The notes beneath the pieces are model-generated. The model saw only the letters and a list, made by a program, of their open reading frames with translations. It had not been told where the DNA came from and did not search any database. Of a stretch of DNA of 64,000 bases, positions 54,598-64,000 are shown one piece after another. Each line of letters begins with the position of its first letter. Within the stretch, counting starts at the first letter, position 1. The stretch is from Cephalotrichum gorgonifer (taxonomy: Eukaryota; Ascomycota; Sordariomycetes; Microascales; Microascaceae). A program made the translations under genes and the position numbers. The DNA lies in assembly GCA_900312665.1 (NCBI GenBank), contig ONZQ02000007.1, positions 124,001 to 188,000 of the forward strand, given 5' to 3'.

Positions 54598-55647
54598 ATG
54601 CAGGGCTTCAACATGGGCATCTACCGGCCCCGGGACCAAGACGACAACCCGCCCGCCGCCAAGCGGCCCAAGAGGTCCGGCCCCGCCCCCGCCCCGACCG
54701 TCCGCTTCGAGATGCCCTACCCCATCTGGTGCACCACCTGCCCGCGCCCCACCGTCATCGGCCAGGGCGTGCGCTTCAACGCCGAGAAGCGCCGCGTGGG
54801 TAGCTATTTCTCCACGCCCATATGGAGCTTCCGCTTCCGCCACGCCGACTGCGCCGGCCAGATCGAGATCCAGACCGACCCCAAGAACACGGCCTACGTC
54901 GTCGTCAGCGGCGCCCGGAAGCGCGAGACGGGCGAGGACGTCGCCAAGGAAGGGGACACGGTCGTCATGGGCGACGCCGAGAGGGAGGCCCTGCGCCAGA
55001 GCGCCTTCGCGGGGCTCGAGAAGACCATAGAGGACCGCGAGAGGGCGCGCGGCGCCGCGGACAGGGTGGGCGAGCTGGAGGACGCGAGCGCCAGGAGCTG
55101 GGACGACCCCTACTCGAGGAACCAGGTCCTGCGCAGGACCTTCCGCGAGGAGAGGAAGAGGCTGGAGAGGGAGTCCAGGGCCACGGAGGACCTCAAGGAC
55201 AGGATGGGCCTGGGCATCGACCTCCTCCCCGCCACCGAGACCGACGCTCTGCGCGCTTCCCTGGTCGACTTTGGCGCGTCGGAGGACTCGGAGCGCCCCG
55301 ACAGGGCGCTCGCGAAGGCCATGTTCGCCCCGCCCGCGGACGCCAAGTCCGAGCCCGCTCGCTCCCGGTCCCTATCCTCGAGGGAGGTGGGGGGGAGGAA
55401 GCTGAAATCCGAGATACTGGCTTCCAAGAGGAAGGAGTCACTCGTCTCCGAAATCATCGGCAATACTAGGCTTGCTCAGGATCCCTTCCTCGGCTCAAGG
55501 AGAAGTGCCGATTCGCCCAAGCAGGCTGCGAGGTTTGTAGGTGTGAAGAGAAAGCAGGATCCTGCTCATGGAGATGCTCGTTCCGAGAAGCCAGAGCCGG
55601 CTGTGGCGGCGACTGGGGTTAGCCTGGTTAGTTACGACTCCGAATGA
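54598..55647 (+). CDS. saf4: Splicing factor SAF4/CCDC130 (CWC16 family)
   Basis: Member of the YJU2/CCDC130 family that joins the spliceosome around the first catalytic step. Single exon, 349 residues. N-terminus MQGFNMGIYRPRD is diagnostic. The zinc-binding block has MPYPIWCTTCPRPTVIGQGVRFNAEK and, after GSYFSTPIWSFRFRHADC, a further Cys/His set. IQTDPKNTAYVVVSGARKRE follows. The helical middle (about residues 115-200) contains DPYSRNQVLRRTFREERK. The C-terminal part is Ser/Lys-rich and disordered, ending LVSYDSE. It is the only clear spliceosome gene in the window, which is notable beside the extreme introns of the neighbouring UBC8; any functional link is speculation. Confidence 0.94.
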   Translation: MQGFNMGIYRPRDQDDNPPAAKRPKRSGPAPAPTVRFEMPYPIWCTTCPRPTVIGQGVRFNAEKRRVGSYFSTPIWSFRFRHADCAGQIEIQTDPKNTAYVVVSGARKRETGEDVAKEGDTVVMGDAEREALRQSAFAGLEKTIEDRERARGAADRVGELEDASARSWDDPYSRNQVLRRTFREERKRLERESRATEDLKDRMGLGIDLLPATETDALRASLVDFGASEDSERPDRALAKAMFAPPADAKSEPARSRSLSSREVGGRKLKSEILASKRKESLVSEIIGNTRLAQDPFLGSRRSADSPKQAARFVGVKRKQDPAHGDARSEKPEPAVAATGVSLVSYDSE

Positions 55648-56116
55648 CGTGTGCTAATGGGGGCCCGTATACGGCATACATCATGTCTCTCGTTAAGGAT
55701 AATGGGCACGGACTGGCGTTTGGCAGGCATGTTTGATTTATGATACCCGTTAGAATATCAATAGACCCCTGAAAGCGGTGGCTATACCGCGAGGAGAAAT
55801 CTATTAGGTGGGCGTAGACGCTCATCTGAGGTAGAAGAGAGAAAAAAAAAGGATATATTCATATGCAACTCCAATCCATGTCCATACCGATGAAGGAAAA
55901 AGAGAAAAGGGATAGGTAAAGAATAAAGGGAAAGAGAGCAGAAAAGTGAAGGCATGAAGACCAAAAAGGCTCAGTCACCCCCGGAGCTCCCCAACTCAGT
56001 TATCGTGATCCCACAAGCTGCTCCCTCGGATGCGCCGCCCGTGTAATGTCCATCTAATTTCCATGCAATTTCATACTCCATGCTACAAACGTGTGCTACC
56101 TTACCCCAATTCCCGC
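55648..56116. other. Convergent 3' intergenic region, SAF4 / UBC8
   Basis: 469 bases, A/G-rich near 55840-55950. No gene. Confidence 0.5.
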
Positions 56117-57247
56117 TCACACGTCGTCCATTTGCCCTGCCGGCTCGGCGTCGTCGTCGTCATCGAAGCTCGCCACCGATGACAGCTCGTCGTCGTCTTC
56201 GCTCTCGGCCCCAGCCTCGTCAATGGCCTCCTTAGTGGCGTACTTCTTGACGTATTCTATGTATAACGTTTAGCGTACTGATCCGCGACGCCGGCTCCAT
56301 GTCTTGTTTCCTGCTTTTGCTCTTGCTCACCTTTGACCTTCGCGTCGTAGCTCTTAGGCTCACGGATGAGAAGGGCGGCCGCTTCGCCGTTCAAGGGATC
56401 GGTGGGGTTCGGGTACCGCAGGAGCTGCGGGAGGAAAACTTCGAAGATGTTGATCATATCGAACATCGGGGACCACGTTTGGTTGATGACATCCAGGCAG
56501 ACCGACCCCGACCTGGACACACACGCACAGCATTAGCCCACGACGTTCCACCTCCTACCCACTCCACCTAATCCTTTATAGCAACCACGCACAGCTCATC
56601 AATGTTGGGATGGAATATCCGATTCGTAAAGCCGATACTAGGGGACTTGTACGGATATCCGTCGGGGAGTTCGACGTGGACCTTCCAGATGCCCCCTTCG
56701 AAAGGAGCTATTCCGCACGGGTCAGCAATGTGTTCACATATCTTCCACGGCAGCGCTTCGGAGACTCGAGGATCTAGGTATGGGACGATACTCACTTTCA
56801 CTCGGGCCCAGGAACCGGACGTAGAACTCTTGCCTGATCGCAAACGCCGGTTAGAGAAGTAGAGAGATTGCGGGGGCAGTGACCATACACTACGCAAAGG
56901 TTAGCCCACAAAACTCGGAAGAAAAAGATGTGAGCGCGAGTCCATCCCATCGAGCACTTACTATTGTCATTGACAAGGGTCACTTCGTAGTCACTCATCA
57001 TCCTGCGCCTGTTAGCAAACTATGCCAGTGTCCACATCTGCACCCACGCAGAAACGGCCACGCCAGAGGAACCATATTTACATCCTAGGCACATGTTAGC
57101 ATAGTTTGACGACGGGTAGGGTGTTCGTAGCAGCGCACTTCATGACCTGGCCAAAGGTGTTAGTCTTGCCAGTTACCAGGTCCAGCCGGGAGGGTGGGTC
57201 ATGCATGGGCTTACATCGGTCTCGATCCGCCTCCTCGGACTACTCAT
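56117..57247 (-). CDS. UBC8: Ubiquitin-conjugating enzyme E2 (UBC8/UBE2H) with microexons
   Basis: E2 enzyme that, in yeast, works with the GID ligase in glucose-induced degradation of gluconeogenic enzymes. Nine exons: 57247-57215, 57146-57139, 57084-57082, 57002-56962, 56889, 56833-56796, 56707-56593, 56512-56331 and 56256-56117. Lengths 33, 8, 3, 41, 1, 38, 115, 182 and 140 sum to 561, giving 186 residues. Blocks: MSSPRRRIETDVMK, SDYEVTLVNDNMQEFYVRFLGP, TPFEGGIWKVHVELPDGYPYKSPSIGF, the HPN motif in FHPNID, and the active-site Cys in SGSVCLDVINQTW (about residue 85). The acidic tail (DDDDDAEPAGQMDDV) is typical. All splice sites are GT-AG, with clear GCTAAC/CTAAC branch sites before each microexon and the exon after it. 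Confidence 0.93.
56889..56889 (-). other. UBC8: 1-nucleotide exon 5 of UBC8
   Basis: A single T between GCGTAG and GTATGG. It joins A from exon 4 and G from exon 6 to form the ATG of the conserved Met in NDNMQEF. Branch site GGGCTAACC precedes it. Confidence 0.7.
57082..57084 (-). other. UBC8: 3-nucleotide exon 3 of UBC8
   Basis: Bases GAT between GCCTAG and GTAAAT. It adds one residue, giving KMMMSD, the same length as KLLMSD in yeast Ubc8. Extending the exon gives TAA at once. Confidence 0.7.
57139..57146 (-). other. UBC8: 8-nucleotide exon 2 of UBC8
   Basis: Bases GTCATGAA between GGCCAG and GTGCGC. Encodes Val, Met and two bases of Lys in TDVMK; branch site GACTAACACC lies just upstream. 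Confidence 0.85.
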
Positions 57248-58936
57248 CTTGGCTGCGTGGGAGCTGAAGCTCTGCTCTTGAGTCCGTCTATGTGTATTCG
57301 CTGGCTCGAGTCGCCGCCGAGGTTAATAGTGGGTGCCGTTGTTGTGTCGAGGCGGAAGGCAGCTGTCAACACTGGGGCTGAAGGCGTGGAAATAATGGCT
57401 CTTCCTCAGGTTGTCCTCGTAGGAGGAGGTAAGACTGTCAGTCCGGAGGAGGGCTGGAGTGGATACAGTAAATCAGATAGTGGGCGTTGCCGACGAACGT
57501 AAACTATGGCGCGAATGCTGGTACTTGTAAGGGAAGGTAGAGACGTGGGTATTCCAAAAGACGGTTTTGACTTTGTAGGGGACGAGTGGATAGATGGGGA
57601 GAGAGTGGAATACTTGAATGTATGAGCTGGCGCGGGACAGGGTCTGATAAGGCGAGAGTATGTTGATAGCGGGGTTCGGCTGCTGGAGGGAGGGAGAGCT
57701 TCTATTCTGAGCAAGGTCGTGGCGCGGGGGAAGGTAAGGTGGGCGGACCTATCGCCCAAATGCAACTGCACCACCCCATGCCAGGCCCAACATGCCCCAC
57801 CTTCTACATACCAGTGACACATGGAATCGGGCTGAGGCAGGCGTTACCTGCATCAGTACTGACCAAGTACTCGTACTCTGGAGCCGCCCAAACTTACTTT
57901 TTCTCCATGCGGGAGAGCATCATGCAAGACCCTCCCCTCAATCCATAAACTGAATAGTAGGTCTAGCCTACAAGTAAGTAGGTACCAGTAGTGAAGAGCT
58001 AGACCGATAGAGAGAATGAATGGGGAGGTTTCACATCCACTAATTCACACGTTACCACAGAGCTCTGTTACTGCGCGGGAATCTCGGCCAATATATTCCC
58101 CCAAACGTCGTCCGGCTTTCGCTCTCCCTCATGCTTATCCATGTACTTGTGCGCCTGCTCAGCATCACACAAGTACAGGCAGGCAGACGAGATGGTGGAT
58201 CCGAACCCTCGTGACCACCTTCCCACTATCTTACTAAGCGAACCAGAGGACGTACAGGTGCTGACTACCATGCCTGTCACCCCGCTGACCCGAGCACTTG
58301 TATCCGTACCTGGAGGTATCAAGCAATCACTTGCCTCGGCCACATGAAGCACGCCTCACGCGCCAGCTCTGGGTATAATAAACTCCGGTCGTCCGTAGGT
58401 GGCCCGGATTCTACTCCTACTGCCTACTCGCATCCATTGTCCTTTAAACACACTCCGAGAAAGTGGCCCCCCGTATGCTTACACTTGGAGCGGATGCAAG
58501 GTATTATTATTAATCTAGAAGGGTCAAAGTGGAAAGGGTACGGTACTTGTACCTCGGCAAAGGCCTGGAACGTTCCCGCCAGAATGCCCCGCCAAATCGA
58601 CCCCGCCACTGAAAGGTGGCAAGCGGGACCTCTCAACACCAAAGGGGTAATTTTGAGAGCGAAAAAAGAGGTGGGAATTCCAACATACTCTATTATACAC
58701 GGTAAAAACCATCATGACAATGGGGAATAAAACAGAACTTGCGCACCCGAAAAATTCGAGTCATGGTCCCTGACTTCTCTTCATCTGGCTTGTTAAGAAA
58801 CTTAAAATTCCCCTCGGTCCTTCTTAGCTGATTCTTTCCGTCCTCGGCCCCCTGCGTTGGCGCTCGCGCAACCCGCACCCTCCTTCTCTCATTGAGCCGT
58901 TGACGTCATCTCCCTTCTTTTACTTTTCGTTTTACT
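57248..58936. other. Divergent intergenic region, UBC8 / ECM31
   Basis: 1.7 kb. One exact GTAC 10-mer, CAAGTACTCGTACTC at about 57864-57878, and ATGTACTTGTGC near 58140. Frames of 100-138 codons near UBC8 lack support. Confidence 0.45.
58543..58552 (+). repeat. GTACTTGTAC site 7
   Basis: Exact copy about 385 bases upstream of the ECM31 start codon. Confidence 0.6.
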
Positions 58937-60135
58937 ATGAAGTCTTCAAGGGTACTCGCTCGGGCATGTGCTTCCGTCCTCGGACGGGGCACGCGGCCGA
59001 GTTCGTTGTTCAACGGCGCGCATGCCACATCGCCGTGCAACAAGAGCATGCCCGTCTTGGCCTCGTCATGGCAAGTTCGCCACAGCTCCCATTCTCCCAT
59101 GGGCAACCCTCTACCATCGGATAGAAAGAAAGTTACCATCGGTACTATCCGAGCCATGCACAGGAGAGGTGAACCAATTACCGTGATGACTGCCCATGAC
59201 TTCCCGAGCGCCCATGTCGCCGATGCCGCGGGTATGGATATCGTGCTTGTCGGGGATAGCCTGGCCATGGTTGCCATGGGCATGGAAGACACGAGCGAGA
59301 TTGTGATGGAAGAGATGCTCCTTCACTGCCGGTCCGTTGCGAGAGCAACTAAGGCTGCCATGACTGTATGTTCTCCCACTCATCTCCCCCCCTCCCCCTA
59401 CCCCCCCCCCAACCTTCCCCCTTGCCTTCCCCCTTGTCGTTCCACCAGTCATTCTCCTTCATTTGGCGCACCCTGATGGTCCCTTATGACGATGATAATG
59501 GTTCCACTGACACGAGACAGATTGGTGATCTCACAATGGGGACTTATGAAATATCCCCAGAGCAAGCCTTGGCAAGTGCAATCCGCTTCATCAAGGAAGG
59601 CCGCATGCAAGGCGTAAAGCTGGAAGGCGGCGAGGAGATGGCCCCCACCATTCGCCGGATAACCTCTGCTGGCATTCCCGTCCTCGCCCATGTCGGCCTT
59701 ACCCCCCAACGCCAGAACGCGCTTGGTGGCTTCCGGGTCCAAGGCAAGACGTCGGAGGCCGCGGCGAAGCTTCTCAGGGACGCCATCGCCGTCCAGGAAG
59801 CCGGCGCCTTTGCCATGGTAATCGAAGCGGTCCCTGCCCCCGTAGCCGCGCTCATCACAAAGAAGTTGCGCGTACCTACGATCGGCATCGGTGCGGGGAA
59901 CGGGTGCTCGGGGCAGGTCCTCGTGCAGGTCGACATGACTGGCAACTTCCCACCGGGAAGGTTTCTCCCGAAGTTTGTGAAGAAGTATGGCGACGTCTGG
60001 GGCGAGAGCCTCCGCGCCATAGAGGCTTATAAGGCCGACGTCAAGAGTCGGGCATACCCCGGCCCAGAGCACACTTATCCAATCTCCGACGAGGAGCTGG
60101 CGGCCTTTGAAGAGAGCTTGGAGTCTCGGGAATAG
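58937..60135 (+). CDS. ECM31: 3-methyl-2-oxobutanoate hydroxymethyltransferase
   Basis: Makes ketopantoate from 2-oxoisovalerate and methylene-tetrahydrofolate, the first committed step to pantothenate and CoA (bacterial panB). Exon 1 is 58937-59365, a 155-base intron with a long CT tract, exon 2 59521-60135; 347 residues. The first 60 residues are rich in Arg and Ser (MKSSRVLARACASVLGRG), a likely mitochondrial presequence. Family blocks: MTAHDFPSAHVADAAGMDIVLVGDSLAMV (metal-binding Asp), GDLTMGTYEISPEQAL, VKLEGGEE (ligand Glu), HVGLTPQ, and GIGAGNGCSGQVLVQVDM. The exon join AMT-IGDL replaces the bacterial VGDMPF-like turn. Confidence 0.96.
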
Positions 60136-60324
60136 AAGACAGTCGGTGGTTCGGGTTTGTTGGCTAACAGAGCCCGGGGAGGAGTAGTTTGGGTACATAT
60201 ATTTAACAGAGGTGGAGGGGCATGGGGGAGCAAGCGAGCATTACCAGCGTTGGCGGCATTTGTGTTAGTTTTAATGGAAAAGAGATGTTGCGCGAAGCAT
60301 GGCCTTCCAGCGGCCATCCACACC

Positions 60325-60841
60325 TCAGCCGAATGCAGGGGTTAGAGAATATACGACGACGAGTTGGTCTTGAGGATTTTTGAAGCACTGTGAAACATAC
60401 CATTAAGAGTATTGAACTGGAGAGAGAGGGAGGGAGGGAGACAGGCTAACTCACGCGGTGCAGGTTTCCAACAATCTCGTCTAACGACGGCGCGAAGGCG
60501 CTATTGACGTACAAGAATACGCTATCCGTGTCCTTCACCTTCAAGACCCTGCGCAGATAGGCGACAACGGCCTCGAACTTCTGAGCGGCGCTGATCTTGC
60601 AGATCTCCCGGCTGAGGCTCGGGGCCGAGCCCACTGGCTTGAAGCGGACTAGGATCTTTTCCTGCGAAAACTGTCCCGCTGCCGCTAGAGCTGAGGTCGC
60701 GTCCCTGGGAAGGCTCGATAAGATGGCCGAGGCAGTCATGGTGAGAGGAAGCTCCGGCGAGGGTGAGCGCCGATCTGGGATGGGAGAGGCGGCAGGCGAG
60801 GCCTGGCTCTGCCCCTCGACTGGCGAAGGGGATGGGTCCAT
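60325..60841 (-). CDS. ATG12: Autophagy ubiquitin-like protein ATG12
   Basis: Ubiquitin-like modifier conjugated to ATG5; the ATG12-ATG5/ATG16 complex drives lipidation of ATG8. Exon 1 is 60841-60455, a 67-base intron, exon 2 60387-60325; 149 residues. The N-terminal 50 residues are Ser/Pro-rich and disordered. The ubiquitin fold starts at KILVRFKPVGSAPSL and continues ISAAQKFEAVVAYLRRVLKV, SVFLYVNSAFAPSLDEIVGNLHR. Exon 2 supplies CFKNPQDQLVVVYSLTPAFG, ending in the free Gly needed for conjugation. An in-frame upstream ATG would add five residues; the second Met (MDPSPSP) fits the family better. Confidence 0.95.
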
Positions 60842-61838
60842 GATTCTGGCACTCAACTAAAGAATAAACTGGAATCGCGTTTCTGATTGCAGACAGCAAG
60901 GAAGACGACGGGGTGCGGTGCTTGTGGGTGGTGTTCGGGTGTGATACTTCGTAGGTGGAGGTGAATTGAAGTTTGAGTTCCTGGTTGGGCCCGATATTCT
61001 TGTACTCATACTTCTTCGCAGCAGCCTGCCTGCTCATGTCACCACCTGTGTTGTATCCGTACAATGTATCGGCAATATGTGCTGACATGGATGGAATCTA
61101 CCCCACCATAGGTCCCCACAATTATTGAGACACCTGGACTGCACCTCCCCAGACCAATTCCAATAACTCCTCTGAGTCGAACTCGGTAGTGATGCCATTA
61201 CTATTTACACTTGAAACACAAGGTATATATGGGACTGAGGACAAGGACGTAAGGAAGTGAGTTGGACCTACCTATTTTGCAGGATGTCCCTCTTCTGGAG
61301 TGGGCATTGCTTGGCTTTCAGGCCAGGTCGGGCTTGGCGTGCTTTCTCTCTCACTTACACGGAGCTAGTTCCTCCCCGAGACACCAGATACACCCAGTAT
61401 TCTACTCATTTTCCTATCTCACGCACTGGTGAGTAGCTTAGATACCTCACTTGCTCCTGCTTTCATATTCGAGCCGCTAGCATCATTGGTATACCGCTGC
61501 TCATCCTGGTTATCCCATCTTTTCTCATCCATACCAACTTTTACCTACAACAACTACTGATGTCTCCGTCTTCTTTTTCCAATGCTCCTGCCCTTCTGAA
61601 AGATCCTCCTACGCAGCTGAGTCACAAATATAAACGGCAAGAGCCAACTGTTGGTTCGCCGCTCACGGTCGCATCGCAGTTGGGACCCTGACCCACAACC
61701 AAACAGACCATATAAGAGGGCCTCCTTCACCAGCTTTCTCTCTCTCTCTTCTCTATCTCCGCGTAGTTCAACCGTCTCTCACGCACTTTCGAACCGTCTT
61801 CATACCCACAAATCGCCAACCGCATCACACATCACGCC
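60842..61838. other. Divergent intergenic region, ATG12 / F-box-like gene
   Basis: 997 bases. CT-rich from about 61730 to 61800, as in a fungal 5' leader. No gene is supported. Confidence 0.45.
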
Positions 61839-64000
61839 ATGGATCCAAACGCAACCCAACCGCCCCAGGCCAACGGGTGGGGCCCGGAAGTGGAAGACGA
61901 CGTCAACTCGGTTGACGAGAGCCCCGAAGAAACTAACGGTGGCGACCGAGGTTGCGCTATGTCCGAAAATTCTCAAAGGTAAGCTCACGCGGCAGCTGGC
62001 TGGGATGCGCCTACTGACGGAAAAGGGATCATGGGCACGGCTCCAGTGCGGATTGTTCCTCCATCGATTGCAGCAAGCGTCAGATATCCCTTCAACGTGA
62101 AAACAAGAAACTCAATTACAAAATCCAGAAACTTAACAAAGAGTTGAGGAACATGCGGGTGCAGCTCCAACAGAAAAACGATGGTGCTGGGAAGCGGACG
62201 GAGAGGGTAAGCAAGGGCAATGGGCCCTCCGTCCATCCGGCTCATGTGGATCGGGGACTAATTCGGTGGTAGGAATGGCCTGCAATGCTCCGAAGGCACC
62301 AGGGTGACGACATGGAGTATCCAGGAATATACAAGCTGAGCTGCTATGAGGAGAATATGAACCCGAAGATCCTGCATCCGGCTCTGGCGTTCAAGAAGGC
62401 CTCACCCGCACTCTTACATCGTGAGGCTCGGATCTGTTTCGAGAAAGTACAGCGAGAAGCCGAGAAGGTCGATGGCTTGAAGAACTTGGTCCTCAACCCG
62501 TGGAAGCCCAGGCGATTCCTGGAGTATCGCTCCAAATTCATGTTTCACAAACTCCCTGAATACGTCCAAGGAGAGATCTTCAAGCACCTTTTTTCCTACC
62601 CTGACAAGTTGATTCATGCGATATCTCGTCTGGACGAGTTTGTAGAGCCCGCAACCATTCCATCAAATGGAGAGAAGAAGGAATCTGGGCTTCTCAACCG
62701 CTTCCATATCACAGGGAAGTACTCCGGCCAACGCTGCGCCCTGACATACGCCGTGAAGGGGAACGACTTGCTCGCTCCACTTCTGGTGTCCCGTCAGTTC
62801 CTTTTTTTAGGCCTTCACGCGTTCTTTGGGTGCAACACCTTTGCCTTCAGCTCGGTAAGACCTCCTTCCCCTGTATGGGAGCTACCGCCGCTGACATAAC
62901 CGACGGCCAGCTCGGTAAGCTCGGACGATTTTCTCGAGGCATCGGTCCTGCCCGGAGGCAGCGTCTCCAACACATCGAACTTCTCTGGATAGGCAGTCAG
63001 ATAATCACAATGGAGGGCCATTCCCGCAGAACGTGGGCACTAGCATCACTCTGCGAGATGGCACGCCTGAGGAGCTTAACAATATACGTTGACGAGGCAC
63101 ACGTGCGCCGCAAGCACGAAGGCATAAACTACATGTCCTACCTGTCAAAAAGAACGAGTGGGCAGCCGGACTTCCGGATGGCGAGAAATCTTCGGACGCT
63201 ACAAGGCATCGACTACGTGCGACAGACCCGAGGACTTCGTGTTCTGAGGGTTCTTGGTCATAAAAGCTGTGAACCCGTACGAGATTGGACCTTCGTCCTG
63301 GATCTAGAGACGTATGTGCAGTGACTCTCAAAAGGAAAAATACCGACTGGGAACTAAAACTGACTTCGTCCAGGTCTTGCAAACGAGACAAGCCGTACAA
63401 CCAGCACCAGAAGTCCAAGCTCCAACAACTGCTTCCACTTTCCAAGGGAAATTTCAAACCCTCCACGTTGGAATGGAAGGCCGTCGAATCGTACTATGAC
63501 ACTGATTGGAATCCCCCAAAAGCGCTGGAGGATGACGGTCCGAGTCTTCCTGTATATGTTGAAGGAGTAGCGGCCAATTTGGACCAGACTTTGAGCAGGG
63601 CTATGAGCGTTGCTAGTCCGATAGACGATGGAAATAGCGCCCATGGTAGGGTCGAGGGTCCTGCCCGTTTCAACGACGACGATGTAGTTAGCGACGCCAA
63701 TGCCCTCGGTAATAGGGGCCATGCCTACTCGGCGGCACCTTTGACCGGTGGCCTTCAAAACAGGAGTCCGGCACACCCACCCATGATGGATATTGACGAG
63801 GGCCCTCGAGATCCTAATTCCAACGAAAGGCCTCAGTTCGTCCAAGATACGCTAGCTCGCATGTCAACTGAGTCTAGTACCGACACACGCCTTGAGTATC
63901 ATAACCCTGTCCCTAGGGGGGCAAGCCACACGCCCAAGGAAGAACACCAAGGGAAAAGCCCTCCGACCGAGGAGGGCCTATTCGTTGGGTCTGATACAGG
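61839..64000 (+). CDS. F-box-like DUF7730-type family protein, partial at right edge
   Basis: Resembles a large uncharacterised Sordariomycete family, which I associate with DUF7730 and F-box-like proteins. Five exons: 61839-61978, 62074-62206, 62273-62854, 62911-63311 and 63374 to the window end, still open. Residues 1-46 are acidic and polar. Exon 2 gives a coiled coil (KRQISLQRENKKLNYKIQKL). Exon 3 carries the F-box-like helix FHKLPEYVQGEIFKHLFSYP and then GNDLLAPLLVSRQFLFLGLHAFFGCNTFAFSS. Exon 4 continues LGKLGRFSRGIG, LQHIELLWIGSQ, RRTWALASLCEMARLRSLTIYVDE, DFRMARNLRTLQGIDYV. Exon 5 ends the domain (WKAVESYYDTDW) and then becomes Ser/Asp/Pro-rich. Substrate-receptor activity is inference only. 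Confidence 0.8.

Noticed and set aside
56834..57002. Retained-intron reading of UBC8 through introns 4 and 5
   Set aside because: The frame stays open but destroys the conserved NDNMQEFYV block and ends soon after; it is a by-product of intron sequence.

Overview
This window looks like nuclear DNA of a filamentous ascomycete (Pezizomycotina, most likely a Sordariomycete). Genes lie on both strands. Their coding sequence is GC-rich, and most are split by short GT-AG introns of about 55-156 bases, many with CTAAC/GCTAAC-type branch sites. The protein families are typical of filamentous fungi: PEX14, secreted GH47 mannosidase, CRH-type GH16 glycosidase, L-galactonate dehydratase. I see no transposon, tRNA, rRNA, CRISPR array or clear biosynthetic cluster. 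A run of 20 N at 15383-15402 marks an assembly gap. Exon borders are inferred from splice signals, reading-frame arithmetic and remembered family alignments; nothing was computed against a database.

Layout, 0-16 kb: TRM8 (cut by the left edge, -), a small membrane protein (+), HOM6 (-), a CCDC174-like protein (+), a DUF7820-like membrane protein (-), a long promoter region, a proline-rich orphan (+) and a BCS1-like AAA ATPase (+). 15-24 kb: ERG13 (+) converges on a DHCR24-like FAD oxidoreductase carrying an apparent frameshift (-), then an alpha/beta hydrolase (-) and PEX14 (-). 24-34 kb: NDC80 (+), an NAPE-PLD-like hydrolase (+), a CCC1/VIT-type transporter (-), a 71-residue protein (+) and a GH47 mannosidase (-). 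35-46 kb: RAD10 (-) with a degenerate tandem copy of its 3' end, an uncharacterised disordered protein (-), L-galactonate dehydratase (+), a 3.4 kb gene-free stretch and a CRH cell-wall enzyme (+). 47-64 kb: a SIRT5-like sirtuin (+), an MFSD5-like transporter (-), a CorA-like membrane protein (-), SAF4/CCDC130 (+), UBC8 (-), ECM31/panB (+), ATG12 (-) and an F-box-like family protein cut by the right edge (+).

Most genes are unrelated housekeeping genes. Functional links are loose: two sterol-related genes sit tail to tail (ERG13 and DHCR24-like), and two ubiquitin or ubiquitin-like genes lie about 3 kb apart (UBC8, ATG12).

The most striking observation is the splicing architecture. UBC8 can only be read as the conserved E2 enzyme if its 561-base CDS is assembled from nine exons, including exons of 8, 3 and 1 nucleotide. 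PEX14 needs a 7-nucleotide exon. Separately, the 10-mer GTACTTGTAC/GTACAAGTAC occurs at least seven times, always between genes, where about 0.1 would be expected by chance.
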